Source: Magnetococcales bacterium (lineage in GTDB: Bacteria > Pseudomonadota > Magnetococcia > Magnetococcales > Magnetaquicoccaceae). Taken from it: a stretch of 64,000 nt of DNA. The number at the start of each line of letters is the position of its first letter. Position 1 is the first letter of the stretch. The stretch is taken from NCBI GenBank assembly GCA_015231755.1, contig JADGAZ010000004.1:163844-227843 (forward strand), given 5' to 3'. The notes under the pieces are model-generated. The model searched no databases, was not told the origin of the DNA, and saw only the letters and a list, made by a program, of their open reading frames with translations. The position numbers and the translations under genes were made by a program. Positions 9,537 through 19,700 of this stretch are shown piece by piece.

Positions 9537-11027
9537 TCAATTCTGGACAGGCCGGTTGCTGCGACGGGTGATTCTTTGGTTCAATGCCTGCCGGGTCAAA
9601 CCGAGCATGGCCGCCGCAACACCTTGATTGCCATGGCTCTTTTCCAAGGCATAACCGATCAGGTACGCTTCGGCCTCTTTGAGGGTGGGGGGGTTCTCCC
9701 CCGGAGCCCAATACAGAGGGGCATTATTGGTGGCGCCATCCTCTGACCGAGGCCGACTGCCCACCCCTTTCCCGACGACACGCCCCACTCCATGCCGAAA
9801 CCCCTCCATGAAGAGAACCCCCTGGGTATGACGGGCCACCGCATCCATGACCATGGAGCGCAGCTCACGCACATTACCCGGAAAATCATATTGCTCCAGC
9901 AGATTCACCAATTGGGGATGCGGTGTGGGCGGAGGGATCAATCCGATGGTCTGAGAAATTTCTTTGATGAATCGATCCAACAACAACGGAATATCCTCCT
10001 GGCGTTCCCGCACAGGAGGAATGACGATGGCATGGGTGGACAAACGATAATAAAGATCCGCGCGAAACTTGCCGGCTTGAATCCGTTGCCTCAAATCCCG
10101 GTTGGTGGCCGCGACAATGGTCACGTCAGCGTTTTTGGAGGCATCGGAGCCCAACGGCTCAAATTTCTTCTCCTGCAATAATCGTAACAATTTCAACTGG
10201 CTGGACTCGGACAAATCACCGATTTCGTCCAGAAACAACGTGCCGCGGGCGGCTTTGCTCACCAATCCCTCCCGAGAGGTCTGCGACCCGGTAAAAGCCC
10301 CTTTGGTGTGCCCAAACAGGGTATCGGCGAACATGTGGTCATCCAGTCCCGCCACGTTGACCGGCACCAAAAGACCGGTCGCCCGACGCAACGCATGAAA
10401 CGCTTGAGCAAACAACTCCTTGCCGGTGCCGGTCTCCCCCTGGATCAAAAGAGGCTCACCGGTGCGAGCGGCAGACTCCATATATTTGAATAGACCCAAC
10501 ATTTTCTGACTGCACGTCACAATCCCCTCGAACGCCTCCGGATGCTTCAGGTTTCCGCCCAGCAGATAATCCTTCAAGGTATCCGCATGCAGACGCAAAC
10601 CCACCAACTCTTTGGCCTTGCGCACCGCGGCAATCAACCGTTCCACCTCCACGGGTTTGATCAGATAATCCGCCGCTCCATTTTTCATGCACGCCACAGC
10701 GGTATCCACATCCTGCAACGCCGTCACCATGATCACCGGAATATGGGGATGATGGGCCCTGATCTGCACCAGCAACTCCATGCCCGAAACGTGCGGCATG
10801 CGCATGTCCAAAAGCAGCACCGCGACACACGCACTCTCCAAAAAAGGCATCACCTCGCGACTGTCGCTCAGGGTCTTGACCGGACCCAGCCCATGATGGC
10901 TCAACAACAATCGCAGGCCCAACAACAGATCGGCCTCGTCGTCCACCACCACCACCAGGGGGGCCTGATGACCCTGACAGGACTGGGGAAAAGAGGGCAG
11001 GGAAAGATCAGGATCTGGTAAAATCAC
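9537..11027 (-). CDS. NtrC-family sigma-54-dependent response regulator
   Basis: 496 residues with a GTG start at 11027, chosen for the GGAG ribosome site and because the gene overlaps the end of the kinase gene by 20 bp. Residues 22-140 are a receiver (Asp74 in LLLDMRMP). Residues about 165-395 are the AAA+ activator domain: Walker A GETGTGKE (197-204), sigma-54 contact loop GAFTGS (243-248), Walker B near LFLDEIGDL, arginine fingers in the FRADLYYRL region. A Fis-type helix-turn-helix ends the protein (GVAAAMLGLTRQALNQR). The contact loop has Ser where the canonical GAFTGA has Ala. It activates sigma-54 promoters when phosphorylated, presumably by the adjacent PAS kinase; its targets are unknown, and I saw no clear -24/-12 site in the intergenic stretches I read closely. 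Confidence 0.94.
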   Translation of the reverse strand: MILPDPDLSLPSFPQSCQGHQAPLVVVVDDEADLLLGLRLLLSHHGLGPVKTLSDSREVMPFLESACVAVLLLDMRMPHVSGMELLVQIRAHHPHIPVIMVTALQDVDTAVACMKNGAADYLIKPVEVERLIAAVRKAKELVGLRLHADTLKDYLLGGNLKHPEAFEGIVTCSQKMLGLFKYMESAARTGEPLLIQGETGTGKELFAQAFHALRRATGLLVPVNVAGLDDHMFADTLFGHTKGAFTGSQTSREGLVSKAARGTLFLDEIGDLSESSQLKLLRLLQEKKFEPLGSDASKNADVTIVAATNRDLRQRIQAGKFRADLYYRLSTHAIVIPPVRERQEDIPLLLDRFIKEISQTIGLIPPPTPHPQLVNLLEQYDFPGNVRELRSMVMDAVARHTQGVLFMEGFRHGVGRVVGKGVGSRPRSEDGATNNAPLYWAPGENPPTLKEAEAYLIGYALEKSHGNQGVAAAMLGLTRQALNQRITRRSNRPVQN

Positions 11028-13644
11028 TGTTCCACTCCGGAAAAACGATGGTCACCCGGGTACCCTGGCCAAGCTCCGAATGGACCGATAGCGTACCTTG
11101 ATGCACCGTGATGATTCTCTTGGTGATGGAAAATCCCAACCCCATCCCCCCAGACTCCGGACGGGTGGTGAAAAAAGCCTCCCCGAGACGGGAAAGATGT
11201 TCCGGCGCGATGCCGCACCCGGTATCGCGGATTTCCACCCGAACACCCCGGGAGAGCGGATCCGGCGCCATGGCGATGGCAACCGCCTCTTGCGGAGTAC
11301 CCAGGGACTGCAACGCATTCAAAATCAGATTGGTGAACACCTGAAACAACTGCTCCGGATTGCCCTGCACCATGTGTGGACAGGATTCCCATTGCGTGTC
11401 GAAATGATTGGTATGGCGCCTGATCCTTTCGCGCAAAAACAATGCCGAACGATTCAAAATCTCTCGCAGATCCACCGGTTGCATGATGGGTTGCTGCTGC
11501 GGACGCGCCAACATTTTCATGTTGTTGATAATGGCCTTGATGCGCCGGGCATTCTCCTCGATGCCATACATCAAGGCCATCACGGTCTCTCCCGTCTCGG
11601 AGTAGGACGCGCCCCCGAAAGAAAAATCACCGTTGCGATGGTAATAACCATCCAGAATCTTCTGGGCATCCTGCCACATGACTTGTAACAGATTGGTGTT
11701 CACCATGATGATATTGTTTGGATTGTTCACCTCGTGGGCAATGCCCGCCGCCAACAGCCCCATCGAGGCCAACCGGTCGTTCTGGTAGGTCTGCTCCTGC
11801 AAGCGCACCCGCTCCTCGGCAGCCTGCTTGATGGCCGTGATATCCTCGACAGCCCCCAACACCCCCACAATGGCATGATCTTTTCCCCGCAATGGAATCT
11901 TGGTGACCGATCCCCATCCCGGGGAACCATCTTTTCTCACGATGGTAATCTCCCGCCTGTACACCCCCTCCTGACTTGCAATCACAAGACGATCAACACG
12001 ACGATACTCCTCCGCCAGATTGGCCCAGGGCATGTCATCATCGCTTCTGCCAATGACCTGATCGGGATGATCCAAACCCGCCACATCCAGAAAAGATCGA
12101 TTGCATCCCAGATAAATCGACTGGGTATCCTTCCAGAACACCTGAATCGGGATGGCGTCCAGAATGGTGCGCAACATGCGGTTGGTGTCCCACAGTTGCA
12201 ACTCATTTGCAATTTTTTCCGTCACATCCAGCAGGGTCAGAATCAACCGCTCCACCTGCCCATCCGCCCCCCGAATGGGCAACAGCGACCAGTCCCAATA
12301 GGTCACCCCCCATTCGGGATGATCGGGCAACCTGAACGGATCGGCCTCGATCGTAAACGGCACGCCGGTCTCCACCACCCGCCGGAAAATGGCCTCGTTT
12401 CCCGGATGGGGATACTGGACAAAATGATTCTTTCCCGGAAAAAACGCCACATCCAGGGCACATTGCTCGGCATAGGAGCGGTTCACCCGAATGAAGTTGA
12501 ACTCCCGATCCAGAAACGCAATGGACAAATGACTGGTATGAAACAGGCTTTCCAACAGTTCGTGGAAGTTGCGCAAGGCATCCTCGGTACGTTTGCGCTC
12601 GGTGATGTCGGTATCGATGGCACCGATCCCCAACAGTTGGCCATTCTCGTCATACATGGGAAACTTGACGGACAGATAGGTACGTTGTGTATCCCCATCA
12701 CGCACCACCAGCTCTTTTTCGATCAGGGTTTGTTGTTGTACAACCAGTCGGTCATGCTGCCAATGGCTGATGGCGATCTCTTCGGGCATCAAATCAAAAA
12801 CGGTCTTGCTGCCCAACTCCTGTCCCTTGACCCGGAACAACTCCTCGAAACGACGATTGGCCAACAGATGATGCCCCAGCATATCTTTCAGATAAATCAA
12901 AGCATTTGAATTATTGATAATGCCCAGCAAACGGCTTTCGCTCAACGACAGCGCCGCCAAGGTGCGATGCAAGGTGACCACCGCCATCTGACGGGTCGCA
13001 TCCAGCGAGACAAAATGCAAAAATTGCCTGCGGGTGATCGCCACCGCAATCAGGCTGACCACCATCACAAACAACACACTCATCCAAAGCGCCTTCTGCT
13101 GGGCACGCACCACTTCCTGATGGAAAAACAAGGCCTTGTATTCCGCAAAGCTGACCACCTCGTTGATCAGATGCTCCAGCCTCACAATGCGCTCCCGGCT
13201 CATCTCCTGCTCTTTCTGGATCGCTTCCGGCAGATTGCCCAATCGCACCAGATCCACCACCTCCTGCTGCATGTAACGCAACTCGACACACTCCTGCCGA
13301 ATGTGACGCACCAGTTGCGAACTGCCCAAAAACCGTTCCCCGATCACATTCAAATTGGTGTTGAATTCAATCTCCTGCTGCTTCATGGCCTGCCAGGTGT
13401 CACTCTCGGGATCAAACCCCTGCTCGTTGAAGAGATTGCGAATGATCAACTGCATCTTCCAAAGAGAGGACTTGGTACGTTGGGCCGCATTGCTCACCTG
13501 AAACGGATGCCTGTAAAGCTTGTCATTGGCCTCAACAATGGTCTCCATCTGGAAAATCAACAGGGATCCCATACCGATCATCAGCAAGACCTGCAGGAAA
13601 TAACCACCCCATTTCTGCTCTCGAACATTCAACTGGCGCCACAT
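11008..13644 (-). CDS. NtrB-like membrane sensor histidine kinase with three PAS domains
   Basis: 878 residues from the ATG at 13644, which has AGGAG nine bases upstream; the longer frame from 13668 runs into the terminator of the preceding gene and is rejected. Transmembrane helices at about 14-34 and 187-205 bracket a helical extracytoplasmic domain like a four-helix-bundle sensor. Three PAS domains follow (about 235-355, 362-478, 490-608), then HisKA with His637 in GIAHEVNNPNN and an ATPase domain ending with GLGFSITKRI. The H-box type is that of NtrB/ZraS kinases, which fits the overlapping sigma-54 regulator downstream. No receiver is fused, so the partner should be that regulator. Confidence 0.93.
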   Translation of the reverse strand: MWRQLNVREQKWGGYFLQVLLMIGMGSLLIFQMETIVEANDKLYRHPFQVSNAAQRTKSSLWKMQLIIRNLFNEQGFDPESDTWQAMKQQEIEFNTNLNVIGERFLGSSQLVRHIRQECVELRYMQQEVVDLVRLGNLPEAIQKEQEMSRERIVRLEHLINEVVSFAEYKALFFHQEVVRAQQKALWMSVLFVMVVSLIAVAITRRQFLHFVSLDATRQMAVVTLHRTLAALSLSESRLLGIINNSNALIYLKDMLGHHLLANRRFEELFRVKGQELGSKTVFDLMPEEIAISHWQHDRLVVQQQTLIEKELVVRDGDTQRTYLSVKFPMYDENGQLLGIGAIDTDITERKRTEDALRNFHELLESLFHTSHLSIAFLDREFNFIRVNRSYAEQCALDVAFFPGKNHFVQYPHPGNEAIFRRVVETGVPFTIEADPFRLPDHPEWGVTYWDWSLLPIRGADGQVERLILTLLDVTEKIANELQLWDTNRMLRTILDAIPIQVFWKDTQSIYLGCNRSFLDVAGLDHPDQVIGRSDDDMPWANLAEEYRRVDRLVIASQEGVYRREITIVRKDGSPGWGSVTKIPLRGKDHAIVGVLGAVEDITAIKQAAEERVRLQEQTYQNDRLASMGLLAAGIAHEVNNPNNIIMVNTNLLQVMWQDAQKILDGYYHRNGDFSFGGASYSETGETVMALMYGIEENARRIKAIINNMKMLARPQQQPIMQPVDLREILNRSALFLRERIRRHTNHFDTQWESCPHMVQGNPEQLFQVFTNLILNALQSLGTPQEAVAIAMAPDPLSRGVRVEIRDTGCGIAPEHLSRLGEAFFTTRPESGGMGLGFSITKRIITVHQGTLSVHSELGQGTRVTIVFPEWNSDFTRS

Positions 13645-13668
13645 GGCCCATCTCCTAATTACACCCAT

Positions 13669-13716
13669 AAAAAAACACCGGCCAGTCCCGCTCCCGAAGG
13701 AGAAGGACTGGCCGGT
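13669..13716 (-). terminator. Strong intrinsic terminator of the giant repeat gene
   Basis: On the reverse strand a 12-bp perfect stem (13705-13716 with 13677-13688) with a partly self-paired 16-nt loop is followed by a run of seven T (13669-13675). It lies 33 bp after the stop of the giant gene and just before the kinase gene at 13644, insulating the two. Confidence 0.9.
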
Positions 13717-13749
13717 GGGAAAAAGTCAAACCGTCAGGCTATAGAGCAA

Positions 13750-16700
13750 TCAGCTCAGCACACCCAACACGGTGGTCAACTGATCACTGGTCAACACACC
13801 CAGTTGGGTCGTGGTGAATCCACCATACGTGGTGCCACCCAACGTCACACCCGACACCTGAGTCGAGGTGAGTCCACCCAACGCAGTCGTGGTCATCACC
13901 GCGATGTTGGTGGTGGTCAGATACGAGATGTCCAGATACTCCAGACCCCGCACCTGGGTTGAGGTCAAAGAAGCCACCTGGGTCGTGGTCAACACCGACA
14001 CCTGGGTGGAGGTCAACGCCGCCACCTGTGCGGAGTTGATACCACCAAACTGGGTGGCGGTCAGGTAACGCAGATCGGTCGTGGTCAACACACCCACCGA
14101 ACTGGTGGTCAACGCGCCCAACTGGGTCGCGGTCAGACTGCCCACCTGAGTCGTGGTCAACACCATGACATCGGTGGTCTCCAGTCCGCCCATCTGGGTG
14201 GTAGTCAAACCGCCCATCTGGGTGGTGGTCAACGACGCCACCTGAGTCGTGGAGAGCGCCGCCACCTGCGTGGACTTCATGCCGGACATCTGCGTGGTGG
14301 TCAAAGTACGCAGGCCGGTGGTGGTCATGGAACCCAGTTGCGTCGTGGTCAACACCCCAAGCTGGGAGGAACTGAAACCGCCCAACTGGGTCGTGGACAT
14401 GATCGCCACCGCCGTGGTGGACAGACCACTCACCGAGGCCGTACCAAACCCGCCCAACTGGGTCATGGTCAAGGCACCCAGCATGGTGGTGGACATGCCA
14501 CCCAACGACGTGCTGGTCAGGCCACCCAACTGGGTCGTGGACATGGAGGCCATGCCCGTGGTGGTGAGGCCGGAAAGCTGCGTCGTGCTCAAGGCACCCA
14601 ACTGAGTGGATTTGAAGCCGCTCAACTGGGTGGTGGTCAACGCCTTGAGGCCGGTCGTGCTCAACACGGCAGTCAGCGTGACCGTCAAACCGCCCAACTG
14701 GGTCATGGTCAAGGCACCCAACTGGGTAGTCGTGATCGCCCCGATCTCGGTGGTGCTCAGACCAGCCACCTGGGTCGAGGTCATGGAATCCACCTGGGTG
14801 GTGGTCAGAATCGCAAACTGGGTCGTGGTGAACGCCGACAGTTGCGTGGTCTTCAGCCCCAACACCTGGGTGGTGCTCAACGACTTGAGGCCGGTGGTGG
14901 TCATCACCCCCATCTGGGTCGTCGTCAAACCGCCCACCTGGGTCGAGGTCAAACCGCTCACCTGGGTGGTGGTCAACACCGCGATCACGGTGGTGGTCAA
15001 GCCACCCACTTGGCCCGAACTCAAGGCACCCATCTGAGTCACGGTCAAGGAACCCAACTGCGTCGTAGACATGCCCGCCATCGTGGTGCTGGTCAAACCG
15101 GCCATCTGCGTGGTGGACAGCGTGACCACACCCGTGGTGGTCAACGAACGCATCTGCGTGGTGGTCAACACCGCCAGTTGGGTGGATTTCAGGCCACTCA
15201 ACTGGGTGGTGGTCAGGGCCACGAGGCCGGTGGTGGTCAAACCGCCGGTCTGAGTGGTGGTCAACGCCCCCAACTGAGTCGTACTCATGCCCACCAACTG
15301 AGTCGTGCTCATGCTGCTCAGTTGAGTCGTGTTCAATCCCACCACCTGGGTGGCAGTCAGGGAATTCACCTGGGTGGTGGTGAGAATACGCACCTGAGTG
15401 GTGGTCATCCCGTTCAACTGGGTGGTCTTCAGACCGCTCAATTGAGTGGTGGTCAAGGTGGCCAGACCCGTGGTGGTCAACACACTGGCCTGGGTGGTGG
15501 TCAACGCCCCCACCTGGGTCAGGGTGAGGCCCGTCAGCATGGTCGTGGTCAGAGCCGACAGATGGGTCGTGGTCATGCCACCCACCTGAGTCGCGCTCAA
15601 CGCACCCAGATTGGTCGTACCCAGGGAACTCAACAACGTGGTGGTCAAAGCCGCCACGCCGGTGACCGTCAAACCACCCACCTGAGTCGTGGCCAGGGAA
15701 TTGATCCCGGTCGTGGTCAGGGAAAGCAGTTGGGTGGTGGTCAACACCGCCAACTGGGTGGACTTGACGCCGCTCAACAACGTGGTGGTCAAGTTGGCCA
15801 CACCGGTGGTGGTCAAACTGCCGGTCTGGGTCGTGGTCAGACCGCCAATCTGCGTGGAGGTCAGGCCGCGCAACTGGGTGGTGGTCAAGGTGGCCACACC
15901 GGTGGTGGTCAGACCCGTCAACTGCGTGGAGGTCAACGACGACAATTGCGTGGTCGTCATGGTGGCGGTCTGCGTGGTCGTCATCATCTCCAACTGGGAG
16001 GTTTTCAATCCGCCCAACTGGGTCGTGGTGATCGACTGCAATTCCGTGGTCGTCAACGCCTTGGTCAGCGTGGTGGTCAACACACCCAGCTGAATCGAGG
16101 TCAACCCGGTGATCTGGGTGGTGGTCAGATTGGCAATCCCCGTGGTGCTCATGCCGGCAATCTGAGTCGCGTTCAGGCCACCGATCTGCGTGGTGTTCAT
16201 GGCACGCAGTTGAGTGGTGGTCATGGCCACAAGCAGCGTGGTGGTCAAACCGCCCAGCTGGGTCGTGCTCAACGCCACAAGCCCGGTGGTGGTCATCGTG
16301 CCCAACTGGGTGGTGGTCAACACCCCCAATTGGGTCGATTTCAGGCCACCCAACTGGGTGGTGGTCATGGCCACGATCTGAGTGGTGCTCAATCCGCCCA
16401 TCTGAGTGGTGCTGAGGCCACCGATCAGGGTGGTGTTCACGGCACTCAACTGGGTGGTCGTGAGGGTCTTGATTCCCGTGGTGGTCAAACCACCCACCTG
16501 CGTCGAGGAGAGGGACCCGATCAACGTGGTGGTCAGAATCGCCACACCCGTGGTGGTCATGGCCCCGAGCTGCGTGGATTTGAGTCCACCCACCTGCGAC
16601 GTGGTCAGGGAGGCGAGTTTGGTGGTGGTCAACAAAGCCATCTCAGTGGTGGAAAGCACCGCCATCTGCTGAGAGGCCATGCCACCCATCTGGGTCGTGC

Positions 16701-19700
16701 TGAGAGACGCAAAACCCGTGGTGGTCAGACCCGCCACCTGCGTGATGTTGAACGCGGCAATCTGCGTGGCGCTCAATCCACTCAATTGGGTGGTGGTCAG
16801 GGTGGCCAGCTCCGTGGTGGACAGACCGCCCACCTGGGTGGTGGTGAACGCCCCCATCATGGTCGTGGTGAGCGCGGCCATATGGGTCGTGGACAGACCC
16901 GCAACCAGGGTGGATTTGAGGCCACTCAGATTGGTGGTGGTGATCGCGAGCATACCCGTGGTGGTCAACGCACTGAACTGGGTGGTGGTAAGACCGCCCA
17001 ACTGCACCGACCCCAGATTCGCCACCTGGGTCGTGGTCAAGGTGTTCATCCCGGTGGTGGTCATGCCGGTCAACTGCGCCGTGGTCAACGAGCCCAGCAG
17101 CGTGGTGGTCAAGGTACGCAACTGGGTGGTGGTCATGGAGCTAAGCTGGGTCGATTTCAAACCACCCAACTGGGTGGTGGCCAGATTCGCCACCTGGGTG
17201 GTGGTCATCGCCAGCAACTGGGTCGCCGTCAGGGCACCCACCTGGGTGGATTTCATGCCGGAGAGCAACGTGGTGTTCAACGAGGCCAGACCCGTGGTGG
17301 TCAGACCCGCCACCTGGGTGGCCGACAAGGCGCCCACCAGGGTCGAGTTGAATCCGCCCAGCTGGGTCGTGGTCATGCTGGCCAAACCGGTGGTGGAGAA
17401 GCCACCCACCTGCGTGGTGCTCATGCTGCCCAATTGGGTGGTGGTCAGGTTGGCCGACAAGGTGGTGGTCAACGCAGCGAGCTGCGCGGACTTCAAGCCG
17501 CCCAACAAAGTGGTGGTGAGGGATTTCAGACCCGTGGTGGTCATCGCCACCGTCTGGGTGGTGGTCAGACTGCCCAGCAGAGTCGAGGTCAATCCGCTCA
17601 ATTGGGTTGTGGTCATCACCGCCATGGCCGTGGTGGTCACGCCGCCCACCTGCACAGAGGTCAACGCCCCCAACAAGGTGGTATTCAGCGCACTGAACTG
17701 CGTGGTCGAGAACGCCCCCATCTCGGTGCTGGTCAAACCGCCGATCTGGCTGGTGTTCAAGGAGGCCAGACCCGTGGTGGTCAGGCTGCGCAGTTGCGTG
17801 GTGGTCAACGCCGCCAACTGGCTGGATTTCACGCCACTCAGCTGGGTGGTGTTCAACGTGGCCACACCGGTGGTGGTCAAGGAGGCCACCTGGGTCGCGC
17901 TCAGACCGCCCAGAGAGGTCAAGGTCATGCCACCCAGTTGCGTGGTGGTCAACAGCCCGATCTGGGTGGTGTTGAAGCCTCCCGCCTGCGTGGAGCTGAG
18001 GGAAGCAATCTGCGTGGTGGTCAGATTGGCGGTCTGGGTGGTGGTCAGGGCCGCCAGTTGGGTGGTTTTGATGCCACTCACCTGGGTGGTGGTCAGGGCA
18101 CGGACCGCCGTGGTGGTCAACACCGCCGCCTGCGTCACCGACAACTCACCCAATTGGGTCAAGGTCAGTCCGGAAAGCAGGGTGGTGGAGAGGGCCGCCA
18201 GACCGGTGGTGCTCAAACCACCCACCTGTGAAGCATTCAAGGAACCAAGCTGAGTGGTATTCAATCCGCCCAACTGGGTGGTGCTCATCGCCTTGATCAA
18301 GGTGCTGGTCAATCCGCCCACCTGGGTGGTGCTCAACGAAACCAGACCCGTGGTGGTCATCACGGAAAGCTGGGTGGTGGACAGGGCGGCAAACTGGGTG
18401 GATTGCAGACCCGAGAGCAAGGTGGTGGTCAGGGTAGCCAGACCGGTGGTGGTCAATCCGCCCATCTGGGTGGCCGTGAGGCCGCCGATCTGGGTGGTTT
18501 TCATGCCCGCGATCTGGGTCGTGGTCATGGCGGTGATCGCGGTGGCACTCAACCCAACCACCTGGGTGGCGGTGAGGGAAGAGAGCTGGGTCGTGTTCAT
18601 GTTCCGGAACTGGGTCGTGGTCAACGCCGCCAGCTGCGTGGTCTTCAGGCCACCCACCTGGGTGGTGGAAAGCGCCGCCACGCCGGTGGTGGTCAACACC
18701 GCCATTTGCGTGGTGTTCAAGGCACCCACGATGGTGGCGGTCAAACCGCTCAACTGGCTGGTGGTCAGAACCGCCACCTGAGTGGTGGACAGGCCACCCA
18801 CCTGGGCCGAGCTGATCGCCGCCAGATGCACCGAGGTCAGGCTGGCCGTCTGGGTGGTGGACAACGCTCCCAGACCGGTGCTGGTGATGCCGGTGATCTG
18901 GGAAGTGGCCAGGGAAGCCAATCCGGTGGTGGTCAGGGAACGCAGCTGCGTGGTCGAAAGCGCGGCCAACTGGCTGGACTTGATGCCACCAATCTGGGTG
19001 GTATTCATGGCCACCAACTGGGTCGTGCTCAAACCGATCGCCTGAACCGTACTCAACCCGGACAGTTGGGTCGAAGTCATCCCCGAAAGCTGGGTGGTAG
19101 AGAGAGAACCCAGAATGGTCACGGTGAGGCCGCCGATCTGGGCCAGACTCAGGGTATTGACCTGGGTGGTGGTCAGGTTACCAGTCTGGGTGGTGGTCAT
19201 GGCCGCCAGTTGGGTGGATTTCAATCCACCGATCTGGGTGGTGCTCATGGAACGCAAGCCGGTGGTGGTCAACACCGACAACATGGTGGTGGTCATGCTC
19301 CCCAATTGGGTGGAGGTCATGCCGCCGATCTGGGTCGTGGTCACCTTGGAAAGCTGCGTGGTGGACATGCCCCCCACCTGGGTGGCACTCAAGCCGCCCA
19401 ATTGGGTCATGGTCAGGGACGAATACTGAGTGGTGGTCAGCGTGGCCATGCCGGTGCTGCTCAGTCCACCCAGCTGGGTGGTGCTCAGGGAGGCCAGACC
19501 CGTGGTGGTCAAACCGCTGATCTGGGTCACGGTCAAGGCCGTCAACTGGGTGGATTTGATCCCGCTCAGTTGGGTCGTGTTCAAAGAGGCCAGACCGGTG
19601 GTGGTCAACCCCCCCACCTGCGTGGCGGTCAACGCGCCCAATTGCAGCGTGTTCAGGCCACCCAACTGGGTGGTGCTCATGCCCGTGATGCCGGTGGTGG

